Shown: one piece after another, positions 16,910 through 25,526 of the stretch
Layout: every line of letters starts with the position of its first letter
Position numbering within the stretch: the stretch's first letter is position 1
From: Pyrinomonadaceae bacterium
GTDB lineage: Bacteria > Acidobacteriota > Blastocatellia > Pyrinomonadales > Pyrinomonadaceae
DNA length: 47,043 nucleotides
Direction: 5' to 3'
Assembly: GCA_021463165.1 (NCBI GenBank)
Contig: JAJTWY010000024.1
Span: forward strand, 1-47,043
Program-made: the position numbers and the translations under genes
The notes under the pieces: generated by a model
What the model was told of the DNA's origin: nothing
Database searches by the model: none
What the model saw: only the letters and a program-made list of their open reading frames with translations

Positions 16910-18445
16910 ATGTTTTCTAGATTTTACCGATCACTTTTCCTTTTCGCGGCCCTGCTGGCCTGCAGCGGTTTGTTCACATTTGCCCAGGTCCGCCCTGCGG
17001 ATGGTACAGATCTTCAGCGTCTTGAGGTCATGCGGGACAAACTCGAGCGTCTCAGGCGGTCACTCAACAGTGTTATCTCCGTTCTCAGGGATGAGAACAA
17101 GGAGGACAAGACCAAGAAGAACGATGAAAAGAAGATCGAAACGCCGCTTGGCCGGCTGGTCGCGCTCGAAAAGGATGGTTCGCGACTGAATTCGGACGTA
17201 AATAGTCTTCGCGGACGTGTGGACCGCGGCGAAAAGTACGAACGGTCAGACCTCGACACACTCGAACAGTCCGTTGCCGAATACCAGGCGAGGGCCGATA
17301 CGGCTCAGCTCGAGGTGGCTGCGGGCAGAGCAAATCCGGTTTCGACCATAGGACAGCCGCGCGAAAAGAAAAAGAAGAAAAAGTTCTTAGGGATCTTCGG
17401 CGGCGGCGGAAGCGATGAATACGAGGAGCTGTTGGGCTCGGTTCAGGTTGGCCGCGATCGCGAGCTTTTTGTCGTGGCGACACGCGAGGTCCGTAAACGC
17501 AACTATGATGTTGGGCGCCTGCTCTTCCAGACGATAATCACGACCTACCCCGACTCGCCATATCTTCCGATGTCGAAACTCGCGGTCGGCGATTCCTTCT
17601 TTCTCGAAGGCTCGACAAGCTCCTTGATCCAGGCCATTGGGGCCTATCAAGAATGGCTGACCTTCTTTCCGACCCACCCGCTTTCGTGCCGCGTTATATT
17701 GAAGATCGGCGAGGCTGAGATGCGTCAGGTGGGCCTTCCGGACCGCGATGCGACCCGTGCAAAACGTGCGGAAACCCGTCTGAAAGCTATCTTTCAACAG
17801 CGTGAATGCCAGAAGGATCCGGTCCTGCTGGCGGCCGCCGAGACCAAGCTTCGCGAGGTACAGGACAATTTGGGTCTCCACAACCTTCTCATCGCAAACT
17901 ACTACTACACGTTGTCGGTCGATCAGAAAAAGGCGGGGTTGAAGGGTGCGCAGTCGCGTTATCGCGAGATCCTCGATAAATATCCCAATTTCAATTTTAT
18001 GGATGAGGTTCTTTACAAGCTTGCGGTGACGTACCTTGTCGAGGAGGAAACGGACCAGGCAGCGCGGTATTTTCAGCGTATAGTCAGCGATTTCCCGAAC
18101 AGCGATTATGTTAAGAGGTCGGTCGAGCAACTCGAACTCATGGGGGCAACAGTTCCGCCCCCGAACCCGGAGCGGGCCAAAATATTGCCACCCGAGGATG
18201 TCTCATTCTTTCAGAACTTCAAGAATCAACTTTTCGGCATCTACCCGATGACGATAGATAAGAATGGCGTGCTGATGACAAAGGATTTTGATAAGGAACG
18301 CTTCGAGTTGATCGATCAGATCATTGATAATCAGGGCGACATTCTGACCAATCAGATCCCACAGGCACTTACAACCGTGATCAAAACAGTGACCCCGCAA
18401 CCGAAACCGGCCGTTCAGGAGGCTCCGCCGATCAAACAGCAGTAG
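16910..18445 (+). CDS. BamD-like TPR protein, possible lipoprotein
   Basis: This encodes 511 residues. The N-terminal signal ends in LLACSG with Cys18, which fits a lipobox loosely (Leu at -2 is not ideal), so it may be lipid-anchored. Residues about 35-150 are a charged coiled coil, with a KKKKKK run near 157. From about residue 170 on there are TPR-like units typical of outer-membrane assembly factor BamD/YfiO: RDRELFVVATREVRKRNYDVGRLLFQTIITTYPDSPYLPMSKLAVGDS and, near 360, LDKYPNFNFMDEVLYKLAVTYLVEEETDQAARYFQRIVSDFPNSDY. Normal BamD has about 245 residues; the N-terminal coiled coil makes this one much longer. It probably helps insert barrels into the outer membrane. It is the last gene before a terminator. 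Confidence 0.82.
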   Translation: MFSRFYRSLFLFAALLACSGLFTFAQVRPADGTDLQRLEVMRDKLERLRRSLNSVISVLRDENKEDKTKKNDEKKIETPLGRLVALEKDGSRLNSDVNSLRGRVDRGEKYERSDLDTLEQSVAEYQARADTAQLEVAAGRANPVSTIGQPREKKKKKKFLGIFGGGGSDEYEELLGSVQVGRDRELFVVATREVRKRNYDVGRLLFQTIITTYPDSPYLPMSKLAVGDSFFLEGSTSSLIQAIGAYQEWLTFFPTHPLSCRVILKIGEAEMRQVGLPDRDATRAKRAETRLKAIFQQRECQKDPVLLAAAETKLREVQDNLGLHNLLIANYYYTLSVDQKKAGLKGAQSRYREILDKYPNFNFMDEVLYKLAVTYLVEEETDQAARYFQRIVSDFPNSDYVKRSVEQLELMGATVPPPNPERAKILPPEDVSFFQNFKNQLFGIYPMTIDKNGVLMTKDFDKERFELIDQIIDNQGDILTNQIPQALTTVIKTVTPQPKPAVQEAPPIKQQ

Positions 18446-18484
18446 CGCTATTGTCTCCTTGCAATTTAGGTTCTGACCGATTAG

Positions 18485-18509
18485 GAGGCTCTTCTAAGGG
18501 CCTCTTTCG
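18485..18509 (+). terminator. Intrinsic terminator of the fmt-rsmB-rpe cluster
   Basis: GAGGCTCTT (18485-18493) pairs with AAGGGCCTC (18496-18504) with one G-U pair; the two innermost pairs must open to make a loop. TTT follows and then a T-rich stretch (TTTCGTTATTT). It lies 40 bases after the BamD-like stop on the same strand. Confidence 0.7.
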
Positions 18510-18619
18510 TTATTTGCGGCGAGCCGTGACGTGATCGACGTCTCAGGTCAAACCGTCTCATACCAGTCCTCGGCAGCAATGTGTCCGGTATTGGTTCGAA
18601 TCCTCATATCAGAGGAATA

Positions 18620-18640
18620 GAAAAACCGCCTCTCGGCGGT
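18620..18640 (-). terminator. Intrinsic terminator of the M48 protease gene
   Basis: On the minus strand ACCGCC, a GAGA tetraloop and GGCGGT form a perfect hairpin followed by TTTTTC. It lies 30 bases beyond the protease stop codon and faces the terminator of the plus-strand cluster. Confidence 0.85.
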
Positions 18641-18669
18641 CTCCCTATTCCTATTTGACTCGCTCGATC

Positions 18670-19860
18670 CTAAGGCAGCGGCGATGGCGTCGGTATCGGG
18701 TCCGGTTGGTCGCGCTTCTTCAGTTTCGGCGGCGCATCGGACGATGATGACGAACCCGGTTCTCCGGTCGCAGGATCGGTGCTGTCGGGCTGTCGCTTCT
18801 TCAGGGTCGGCTTGCTGTCATCGACCGAATCATAATCGGTGACAACCCCGGCCCGTGCATTCGTTACCTTCATCAGATGTCCCTTGACCCTCTGAAACTC
18901 CGACGTGCTGATCACATACTCTTCCTTTTCCGGGAACCGCGCCACAAGGGCAACGCTCGCATCCCGCCGGTCAACAGACTGTGGGTGCGAAGAAAAGAGC
19001 TTCGAGAGCGTCCCCGGCTTTTTCTTGTTCTGCGAGGCCAGCTTCTCAAACATCGTCGACATTCCCTGCGGATCGTACCCGGCAGCGTAGAGATACTGAA
19101 CGCCAAGTTTATCGGCCTCTTCCTCCGCACCACGGCTGAATTTGAAGAATGCCAGGGCCTGGGTTATGCCCGCAGTGTTCTGGAGGATCCCGCTGGCTAT
19201 ACCTCCGCCAAAGAGGATGCCGGCCAGCATTCCGTACTGGAGCAGGGTGCCTTTCCCTTGATTCTCCATCGCGTGGCGAGCGGCAACGTGTGCGATCTCA
19301 TGGGCCATTACCCCTGCGAGTTCGGACTCATTCTCAGCCGCGAGGATAAGGCCTTTATTTACAAAGAAAAACCCACCGGGAAGGGCGAATGCATTGACCT
19401 CGTCGCTGTCGACGACCTTTATGGTAAATGGGATCTTCGCGTCCGAATGAAGGACCACGTTCTGACCGACGCGATTGACGTATTCGGTTATGATCGGGTC
19501 CTCGACCATCTTGGCACTTTGCTCAACCTCAAGGGCAAGCTGACGGCCGATCTGCATTTCCTTTTCCACAGAACCACCGAACCAGCCAAAGAGCTTGTCC
19601 GTTCCGCCGTTGATGTTCCGCTTGCCGATCATTGCGGGGTTTTCCTTTTCGCTCAAAGGTGATGGAGCGGTAGGTGTCGGGGCCGGTTTGGCGGCTTTTT
19701 GGTTGTTCTTCTTGTCGGCCTTGGCAACATTTTTGTCGTCGGTCTGAGGTGTTGTTTTGTCCTGCGCCATCGCGCCATGGGGCAAAACGACAAATGCTCC
19801 GGTCCAAACACTAAATCCCAAAACCGCTGCCGCTATCTTGCGGCCAAATTCGCTTTGCAT
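18670..19860 (-). CDS. M48-family metalloprotease, secreted
   Basis: I chose ATG 19860 because GGAG lies 6 bases upstream; an in-frame ATG at 19872 has no ribosome binding site. The product has 396 residues: a signal peptide (to about residue 32, near AMAQ), a Lys/Pro/Thr-rich disordered linker (33-75), and a peptidase domain with zinc motif HEIAH (187-191) in LAGVMAHEIAHVAARHA. A downstream GAEEEADKLGVQYLYAAGYDP supplies the third ligand Glu. This layout fits BepA/Oma1-like periplasmic proteases that deal with misassembled outer-membrane proteins. The SHPQSVDRR motif near 285 is also typical. The C-terminus is charged and low complexity. It is convergent with the BamD-like gene, whose function may be linked. 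Confidence 0.92.
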   Translation of the reverse strand: MQSEFGRKIAAAVLGFSVWTGAFVVLPHGAMAQDKTTPQTDDKNVAKADKKNNQKAAKPAPTPTAPSPLSEKENPAMIGKRNINGGTDKLFGWFGGSVEKEMQIGRQLALEVEQSAKMVEDPIITEYVNRVGQNVVLHSDAKIPFTIKVVDSDEVNAFALPGGFFFVNKGLILAAENESELAGVMAHEIAHVAARHAMENQGKGTLLQYGMLAGILFGGGIASGILQNTAGITQALAFFKFSRGAEEEADKLGVQYLYAAGYDPQGMSTMFEKLASQNKKKPGTLSKLFSSHPQSVDRRDASVALVARFPEKEEYVISTSEFQRVKGHLMKVTNARAGVVTDYDSVDDSKPTLKKRQPDSTDPATGEPGSSSSSDAPPKLKKRDQPDPIPTPSPLP

Positions 19861-20013
19861 AGTGGTCTCCATTCAAGTTCTGCCGCGACTCCAAAAATTG
19901 TAGTCCCATTATTGATCCAAATCAACGGACATAGGATGCTGCTGAGCCGGGAATAGTTGTGAGATCAGTGCCCATCTCGGAAATTTTTCGATCTCCGATC
20001 TCAAAATTAAGTG

Positions 20014-20042
20014 TTTCCATAGATGAATAAACTTGTTAAAAT
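20014..20042 (+). promoter_or_regulatory. Possible promoter of the large ATPase gene
   Basis: TTTCCA (20014-20019), 17 bases, TAAAAT (20037-20042), about 95 bases before the ATG at 20138. Upstream, TGAGATC near 19960 and GATCTCA near 19994 form an inverted repeat that could be a regulator site. Confidence 0.4.
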
Positions 20043-20137
20043 ATGTTTGGCGTAGTAGAGGCCATTTCTAATGGGCACCACCCGCTCGCTTGGTTGATCC
20101 TCCTTTTTTGTACTTTGAGCTACTCTCTTTCGAATAG

Positions 20138-23100
20138 ATGAAGCGTGTCGCGGAGAAAGTTAGAGACCTTGTAGAGATCCGTTCGTTCACGAATCTGCTT
20201 GATTTCGAGGCCGATCCCGGTTTGACTCTTGCTGGATATCATTTCACGGATATAACCGCCGATCTGATGTCCAAATGGATCGATCGGATCGTAGCGGTCA
20301 GGCCCGGACAGGGAACGGCCTGCGCTCTCGCAGGATTTCGAGGGGTAGGCAAGAGCCATTTTCTCTCGGTCGTCGGTTCGATAGTCGGGCGTCCTGAACT
20401 TCGCTCGCGGATCTCCGATTCGCACGTCGCCTCGACCGCTGAACGCCTTCCGCGAAGGCACGGACATGTCATCAGGGTTCGCCGCGGCACAGGAACGTCG
20501 CTTGTCGACGAATTAAAACGTGCCGTTAGCGTCACTCTGGAGACCAATCCGAACGCGTTGAGCGACTCGCTCTATGACCTGCTTCTCCGGACCTCTGAAA
20601 AAGCCGGAGATTTCCCCATTGTGCTCTTGATCGACACAGAAATGGGGCGCGAGAACAGAGTTGCCCGCGACGATGGGCCCATCTTGAGCCAGATCGCGGA
20701 CGCAGCGAAGAGCCTGGGAGTCTTCGTAGGTGTAGCTCTTGACGACGATATATCCGGAGCCGATGGTCCGAACGCTTCGATCGCGGGAGCCTATGGCATC
20801 GATTTTCTCGATCAGGAGCATCTGTATCGAATCGTCGATTCATTCATCTTTTCGAAGCAGAATCAAAGGCGCGGCCTCCTCCACGAGATCTATGAGGACT
20901 ATCGAGCTGACCTGGAAGGGTTCCGTTGGAGCGAGCACAGGTTCTCCTCGCTCTATCCCCTTCATCCGGCCACCGTTGAAGTTGCCCCTCTGATCAGGTT
21001 GTATATTCAGGATTTTGCGCTTCTCGGCTTTGCGGCCGAAGCCGGCGTCAAAATACTTGGCCGTCCGGCCAATTCGCTCATCGGCCTGGATGAGATATTC
21101 GACAGCGTCGAGAATCGGCTTCGTTCGGTCCCTGCCCTTGCAGATACATTCGCGGCCTTTGACGATCTTGACCGCGAGGTCGTAGCAAAAATGTCCGTTA
21201 CGGTGCGGCATCCCGCCAGATTGATCCTGAAAGGCTTGCTCATACTGTCCTTGGGCGGTGAGCCTGTTTCAGCATCTGACCTCAGTGCGTCGATGATGAT
21301 CTACTCGGCCGCATCAGGTGATCCCGGAGGAGTAGATGCCGACGAACTTCTGGATTCTTTCGCCGAGGCCCGGCCGAATGCGGTAACAAGGATCAGCCGC
21401 CAAGGCAGCAAGCCGAGGTACCTTCTGAAAGTCTCGGCGCAGGCAGAACTCGACGGGTTGCTTGTCGACGAGAGTGTCGGTGTTTCGGCAGGCACGATCC
21501 TGCGGGTGCTGCTTTCTCAGATGGCTGAGCGATATTCAGATCTCGACATCGGGGGACACGCGAGTCAGTGCAGCGTCGAATGGCAGGGATCGATCCGGAG
21601 AGGTGAACTGATCTGGCCGCCATCCGAGGACGGTGAGCCGTCACCGCGCGAGCGCCGGGACACGCCCGATTGGATAATCCGCATCGAACCCGACGAAGAT
21701 GAAGGCCTACCGGCCGATGACGGAACCGGTTTCGCCTGGCGGCTGGCAAAATTGACCGCGGAGGAACACGAGTCGGTTAGCCGGTTCTACTTGCTTCAGT
21801 CGCGCCCGGACCTACGTGAGAAGTTCGGGGACGACATTTCGACGCCGTTGCATGTTCTTTCGCTTACGGTCGAAAAGGTCTGGCAGCGAGTATTCCTTCA
21901 GGACAGTTACCTCTTTGCGGGCGGGTTGACTTACAAGTTCGGCGATGACGCTTGCAGCGCGCACACTCTCGCTCAGGTGCTTTCTGGTGCCCTTGCACCT
22001 GCCTTCGAAGCTCTCTATCCGGAACACCCGGTCTTCACGGAAACCCTGGGGATGAAACAGGCATCCGCGGTGATCGCCGGATTTCTCAGTGCGTCGGGCG
22101 GCGGTGGTGCGGAGGTGCAGAAGCTGGCCGAGGTTTATGCGGAACCGCTCGGACTTGCGGTCAGGCACGGTGATCTTCTGGTCCCCGCGACCGGAGAGTC
22201 TCTCGTCGATCTCCGGATGGTCCGGGATGCAATTGGCTCCGCCGACAGCGGCGATGTGATCCCCATCAAGGACGTTGCCATGAGGATGCAGGCTCCGCCC
22301 TACGGGCTGACGCGCGAGGCACAGCACCTTACGCTCGCGGCTCTCGTGGGTCAGCGTTTGTATGATTTCGTAACGTCGAGCGGGAACCGGATCAACCACC
22401 GTTCGCTCGACCTTCAGATAGTCTGGGACGACATCGTTGGGATCGCAAAACCCCTTACGGAGCTGTATTCATCCGAAAGGCTCTTGGCTTGGGCAAGGTT
22501 GATAACCGGGAATTCCGCTTTGAGATCCATCGACCGGGCCGAAGATCGCTCCCTCATAGTCGATTCGCTCGCCCAGTGGCTGCGCGGTTGGAACGAAAGC
22601 CGGGTCCTGGCAGATTTTGACGCCCTGCCTGATGAACAACTGAATGCTGCGATCTGGCGAACCGCCGCAAACCTTAGGAAATCGTTCGGGGCCATGGCGG
22701 AGATCATCGCCTCTGAGGCGAACGGCGACATCCCGCTCGACCAGTGCCTCCAGCTGGTCGCCGATCTCTTCTCCGATTCGGAAACCGAGTACGAGAACAA
22801 GAAGATCGATATGCGGGTTCTGCGGGACTTTACAACAGCGGTTCAGAAGCGTGCCGAAATTCTCTCCTACGTGACGCTCTGTGAGAACACAGGCGATGAG
22901 GTGCTTGAGCGATCCCGGCTTGAACTTGTCGATCTTATTGAAAAAACGAAGTTCTCGGCGGTAGGTAAGGAGGCCGCACAGATCGTCGATGCCTGGACGG
23001 CCTTCAAGACGGCGTACATCGAATTTTATGCCGAACATCACGATCGGGTAATGAGATCGGATGCTGCCGCGGAGAGACTAAAGGAGATCGTCAGATCGAA

Positions 23101-23626
23101 CGCCTGGGTTGTCTTCGAAACCTTCTCGATCTTTGATTGGATTGACCGGGGCTTGTTTTCCGAGGGCAAAGAGATCGTTCGCGAGCTGCGGCAACTGAAT
23201 TGTCGCGCGCGAGTTCTTGAAGAACTCGTTCAACGGCCATTTTGCGGCTGCTCCTTCCGAGTGTCGGAACGCGACCGCCTGGCGGAGCTTCCCGCGGAAC
23301 TCGGATCTACCGTTGCGAGAGCCGTCGAAACATATTCCCGCCGTATCCTTTCCAAGCGAGATGACCTGCTCAGATCAGTTGGCTCCGAGGCAATGAAAAG
23401 TTCGGTTGCGGGAATCCTTGACCAGATCGAAGGGAGTTCATCCCTTGCAGACCTTACCGGTCAGGAGATCAGAGTGCTGAAGCTCGCGGTTGAGCAGATG
23501 TCTGCAACGGGTGCTGTCAACGGGGCGGGCCCCGACCTATTTCCGGGCGAACGCGGCGCTGACGATCTGGATCGCTGGGAGATAGAGGTGCAGGAAGTCG
23601 AGGACTTCGTCAATACCGAGATCTAA
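20138..23626 (+). CDS. Large orphan P-loop ATPase resembling PglY/DUF6079 and DUF499 proteins
   Basis: The 1162-residue protein has a Walker A motif GFRGVGKSH at about residues 66-74. An IVLLIDTEMGRE stretch near 161 looks like a Walker B with the acidic Glu displaced by one Thr. A YPLHPATVEVAPLIRLY segment near 271 resembles the LHP box of the large ATPases of BREX (PglY/BrxC) and DUF499 proteins. The remainder is helical, with no nuclease, methylase or helicase motif that I can see. No other BREX gene is nearby; neighbours are a protease and a Rossmann/DUF2520 gene. The assignment rests on motif resemblance. It may be a conserved single-gene ATPase or a remnant of a defence-type system. There is no clear Shine-Dalgarno before the ATG. 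Confidence 0.65.
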   Translation: MKRVAEKVRDLVEIRSFTNLLDFEADPGLTLAGYHFTDITADLMSKWIDRIVAVRPGQGTACALAGFRGVGKSHFLSVVGSIVGRPELRSRISDSHVASTAERLPRRHGHVIRVRRGTGTSLVDELKRAVSVTLETNPNALSDSLYDLLLRTSEKAGDFPIVLLIDTEMGRENRVARDDGPILSQIADAAKSLGVFVGVALDDDISGADGPNASIAGAYGIDFLDQEHLYRIVDSFIFSKQNQRRGLLHEIYEDYRADLEGFRWSEHRFSSLYPLHPATVEVAPLIRLYIQDFALLGFAAEAGVKILGRPANSLIGLDEIFDSVENRLRSVPALADTFAAFDDLDREVVAKMSVTVRHPARLILKGLLILSLGGEPVSASDLSASMMIYSAASGDPGGVDADELLDSFAEARPNAVTRISRQGSKPRYLLKVSAQAELDGLLVDESVGVSAGTILRVLLSQMAERYSDLDIGGHASQCSVEWQGSIRRGELIWPPSEDGEPSPRERRDTPDWIIRIEPDEDEGLPADDGTGFAWRLAKLTAEEHESVSRFYLLQSRPDLREKFGDDISTPLHVLSLTVEKVWQRVFLQDSYLFAGGLTYKFGDDACSAHTLAQVLSGALAPAFEALYPEHPVFTETLGMKQASAVIAGFLSASGGGGAEVQKLAEVYAEPLGLAVRHGDLLVPATGESLVDLRMVRDAIGSADSGDVIPIKDVAMRMQAPPYGLTREAQHLTLAALVGQRLYDFVTSSGNRINHRSLDLQIVWDDIVGIAKPLTELYSSERLLAWARLITGNSALRSIDRAEDRSLIVDSLAQWLRGWNESRVLADFDALPDEQLNAAIWRTAANLRKSFGAMAEIIASEANGDIPLDQCLQLVADLFSDSETEYENKKIDMRVLRDFTTAVQKRAEILSYVTLCENTGDEVLERSRLELVDLIEKTKFSAVGKEAAQIVDAWTAFKTAYIEFYAEHHDRVMRSDAAAERLKEIVRSNAWVVFETFSIFDWIDRGLFSEGKEIVRELRQLNCRARVLEELVQRPFCGCSFRVSERDRLAELPAELGSTVARAVETYSRRILSKRDDLLRSVGSEAMKSSVAGILDQIEGSSSLADLTGQEIRVLKLAVEQMSATGAVNGAGPDLFPGERGADDLDRWEIEVQEVEDFVNTEI

Positions 23627-23670
23627 GTTGACTGGCGTGCTGCCGTCCGCCTGCTATATCCTAGCCTGTA

Positions 23671-24558
23671 ATGGTTACTGTCGCGGTCATCGGCGTCGGC
23701 CGGGTGGGCGGTGCAATGGCTATCAGCCTTGCGTTGGCCGACTATGTCATTACGGATCTGGTTGTCCGGGAAGGGAACTCGCCGGATGCGATCGCGTCAC
23801 AACTTCCTGATCGGCCACGGATCCTCAGCACCGCCGACCTGGGAAAGATCGACTCCGACGTCGTCCTGATAACAACCCAAGACGGAAACATTGCGGCGAC
23901 TGCAAAAGATCTGGCTGCGAGCGGTGCTCGCCCGGCAGCGGTATTTCATACGAGCGGCTCGTATCCGTCTTCGATCCTTGATCCGCTAGGGCAGGTGGGC
24001 TGGGAAACTGGTTCGATCCATCCACTCGTCTCGATCAGTTCGCCGGAACTCGGCCCACGACGATTTCCGGGAGCCTATTTCTGTGTTGAGGGCAGTAACC
24101 GAGCTCTCGCGATAGGCCGAAAGATCGTTGAAGATCTCGGCGGCAAGCCTTTTTCGATAGAAACGCGATTCAAAACACTCTATCACGCAGCAGCTGTGAC
24201 GGCATGCGGCCATTTGGTAGCACTGATCGATGCGAGCGTTGAGATGCTAACGAAGTGCGGCCTCTCGGCGACGGAGGCACGGCACATTCTGATGCCGCTG
24301 GTTGTCAGCACCGTAAAGAACCTCGAAGAGCAAGAACCTGGCGCCGCGCTGACCGGAACTTTCGCTCGCGCCGACACGGAGACACTGACGAGACACCTGA
24401 CCGCCTTGGGCGAGAATGTCCCCGAAGAACTTCTCGAGATATATCTCACGCTCGGTGAACGCTCCTTAAAACTAGCGGCCGGGCAAGGAGTTAGCAAGGA
24501 AAAGATCGATTCGATGCGAACCAAGGTTTTGATAGCGAAATCAAAGTTGAAGTGGTAG
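23671..24558 (+). CDS. Rossmann-fold and DUF2520 domain oxidoreductase-like protein
   Basis: This encodes 295 residues. The N-terminal Rossmann domain starts MVTVAVIGVGRVGGAMA (GxGxxG dinucleotide site), with VVLITTQDGNIAATAKDLA and FHTSGSYPSSILDPL following. The C-terminal helical DUF2520 part has FKTLYHAAAVTACGHLVALID and AEARHILMPLVVSTVKNL. The family resembles ketopantoate reductase and pyrroline-5-carboxylate reductase, and the substrate is usually unknown. A conserved GSIHPLVSI segment matches the family. The gene starts 44 bases after the large ATPase and is followed by fur after 25 bases, so the three may be co-transcribed. Confidence 0.88.
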   Translation: MVTVAVIGVGRVGGAMAISLALADYVITDLVVREGNSPDAIASQLPDRPRILSTADLGKIDSDVVLITTQDGNIAATAKDLAASGARPAAVFHTSGSYPSSILDPLGQVGWETGSIHPLVSISSPELGPRRFPGAYFCVEGSNRALAIGRKIVEDLGGKPFSIETRFKTLYHAAAVTACGHLVALIDASVEMLTKCGLSATEARHILMPLVVSTVKNLEEQEPGAALTGTFARADTETLTRHLTALGENVPEELLEIYLTLGERSLKLAAGQGVSKEKIDSMRTKVLIAKSKLKW

Positions 24559-24583
24559 TATCAAACCTACTGAGGGTGCGATC

Positions 24584-25102
24584 TTGCGGACGAAGAAGGA
24601 GAAATTTGTTGTTGAAAAGTCGATACTGCTGGAGCACATACAGGCGGCCGGTCTCCGGCGAACCAACCAGCGGGACCTGATCCTTGAGATATTCTTGAGC
24701 ACAGAAGATCATCTAACAAGTGAAGATCTTTACGGGCTGGTACACAGGAAAGATCCGACGATCGGGCTGACGACAGTCTATAGAACGCTAAAGCTGCTAA
24801 CTGATGCAGGGCTCGCGCGCGAGGTGGGCTTCGGTGACGGCAAGACCTACTACGAGCACCATTATAATCACGAACACCACGACCACATGATCTGTACCGA
24901 GTGCGGTAGGGTCATCGAGTTCTTCTCGCCTGAGATCGAAGAATTGCAGGATGAAATGGCGAGCAGGTTTGGATTCCGTCCCACGCATCACAGCTTGCGA
25001 ATGTGGGGTGTTTGCGCCGAGTGTCAGAGATCGAAGGCGGATGCCCAGCCGGCTCCTTCGGGAGCGCAGCCTCGCGTCAGGGTCAAGACGGCTAAACATT
25101 GA
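24584..25102 (+). CDS. Fur-family metal-responsive transcription regulator
   Basis: The 172-residue protein starts at TTG 24584 with GAGGGTG as the ribosome binding site. The winged-helix DNA-binding half (about residues 15-85) contains LRRTNQRDLILEIF and GLTTVYRTLKLLTDAGL. The dimerisation half has a His-rich metal site (YYEHHYNHEHHDHMICTECG, about 90-109) and a second Cys pair (CAECQ, near 147) forming the structural zinc site. This is a Fur/PerR/Zur-type repressor; which metal it senses cannot be told. The last 25 residues are a Pro/Ala-rich tail. Two dyads lie just downstream and could be targets or mRNA structures. Confidence 0.93.
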   Translation: MRTKKEKFVVEKSILLEHIQAAGLRRTNQRDLILEIFLSTEDHLTSEDLYGLVHRKDPTIGLTTVYRTLKLLTDAGLAREVGFGDGKTYYEHHYNHEHHDHMICTECGRVIEFFSPEIEELQDEMASRFGFRPTHHSLRMWGVCAECQRSKADAQPAPSGAQPRVRVKTAKH

Positions 25103-25165
25103 GAATGTGAACATTTTCTGTCGTCCGGGCGTAGGCTTATTGTCCTTTCGTTTGACCGAAAGGAC
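25101..25165. promoter_or_regulatory. Two dyads between fur and the next gene
   Basis: GAGAATGT (25101-25108) and ACATTTTC (25111-25118) form an 8-base dyad with one G-T position around GA. GTCCTTTCG (25142-25150) and CGAAAGGAC (25157-25165) form a perfect 9-base dyad with a 6-base spacer. Neither is followed by a T run, so they look more like protein-binding sites or mRNA structures than terminators. Confidence 0.5.
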
Positions 25166-25191
25166 CTAAAACATTCAGGAGTGTTGTAACA

Positions 25192-25503
25192 GTGATGGCC
25201 GAAAGATCTGAGAACCGGGAAGCGAAGAAGGACATTCGTTCGGAATTTGAGGCATTGCCGCTTGACGAGAAATTCTCGAGCCTGCTGCAGATGGAGGTGG
25301 CTACCCTCAACGAAGCGTTCAAGTATGTCGCCGATTCCTCTATGAAGGTCCTCGAGAAGGTAGGTGACGCGATCGGCGATCTTGGACTAAAGATCGAGAC
25401 GGAGGCAAAGAAAGCGGCCGCGGCGAATGCTGAACCGGCCGCGGAGGAAGCTAAGTCGAAGACAAAGGCACCGCCGAAGAGAAAGCCTCGGGCTGCAAAA
25501 TAG
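25192..25503 (+). CDS. Small charged helical protein of unknown function
   Basis: This is a 103-residue protein starting at GTG 25192; an ATG directly follows at 25195, and GGAG at 25178 fits the GTG better (10-base spacing). Residues about 15-75 are helical and amphipathic (EFEALPLDEKFSSLLQMEV, EAFKYVADSSMKVLEKVGDAIGDLG). The tail from about 75 is Ala/Lys/Glu/Pro-rich and ends in a basic RKPRAAK, which could contact nucleic acid or membrane. The layout resembles phasin-like or histone-like small proteins, but I do not recognise the family. It lies between fur and a membrane protein, all on the same strand. Confidence 0.65.
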   Translation: MMAERSENREAKKDIRSEFEALPLDEKFSSLLQMEVATLNEAFKYVADSSMKVLEKVGDAIGDLGLKIETEAKKAAAANAEPAAEEAKSKTKAPPKRKPRAAK

Positions 25504-25526
25504 CGATTGTCCGTTGTCGCGAAAAT

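Noticed and set aside
18575..18610. GGTTCGAATCC resembling a tRNA T arm
   Set aside because: The flanks do not form a T stem or acceptor, and no D or anticodon arm can be drawn upstream.
18877..19662. 261-codon frame opposite the M48 protease
   Set aside because: Antisense to a clear metalloprotease with HEIAH; composition of a shadow frame.
20138..25102. Complete BREX or other known defence island
   Set aside because: Only one ATPase resembles such systems; the neighbours are a DUF2520 protein and a Fur regulator, with no methylase, nuclease or toxin.
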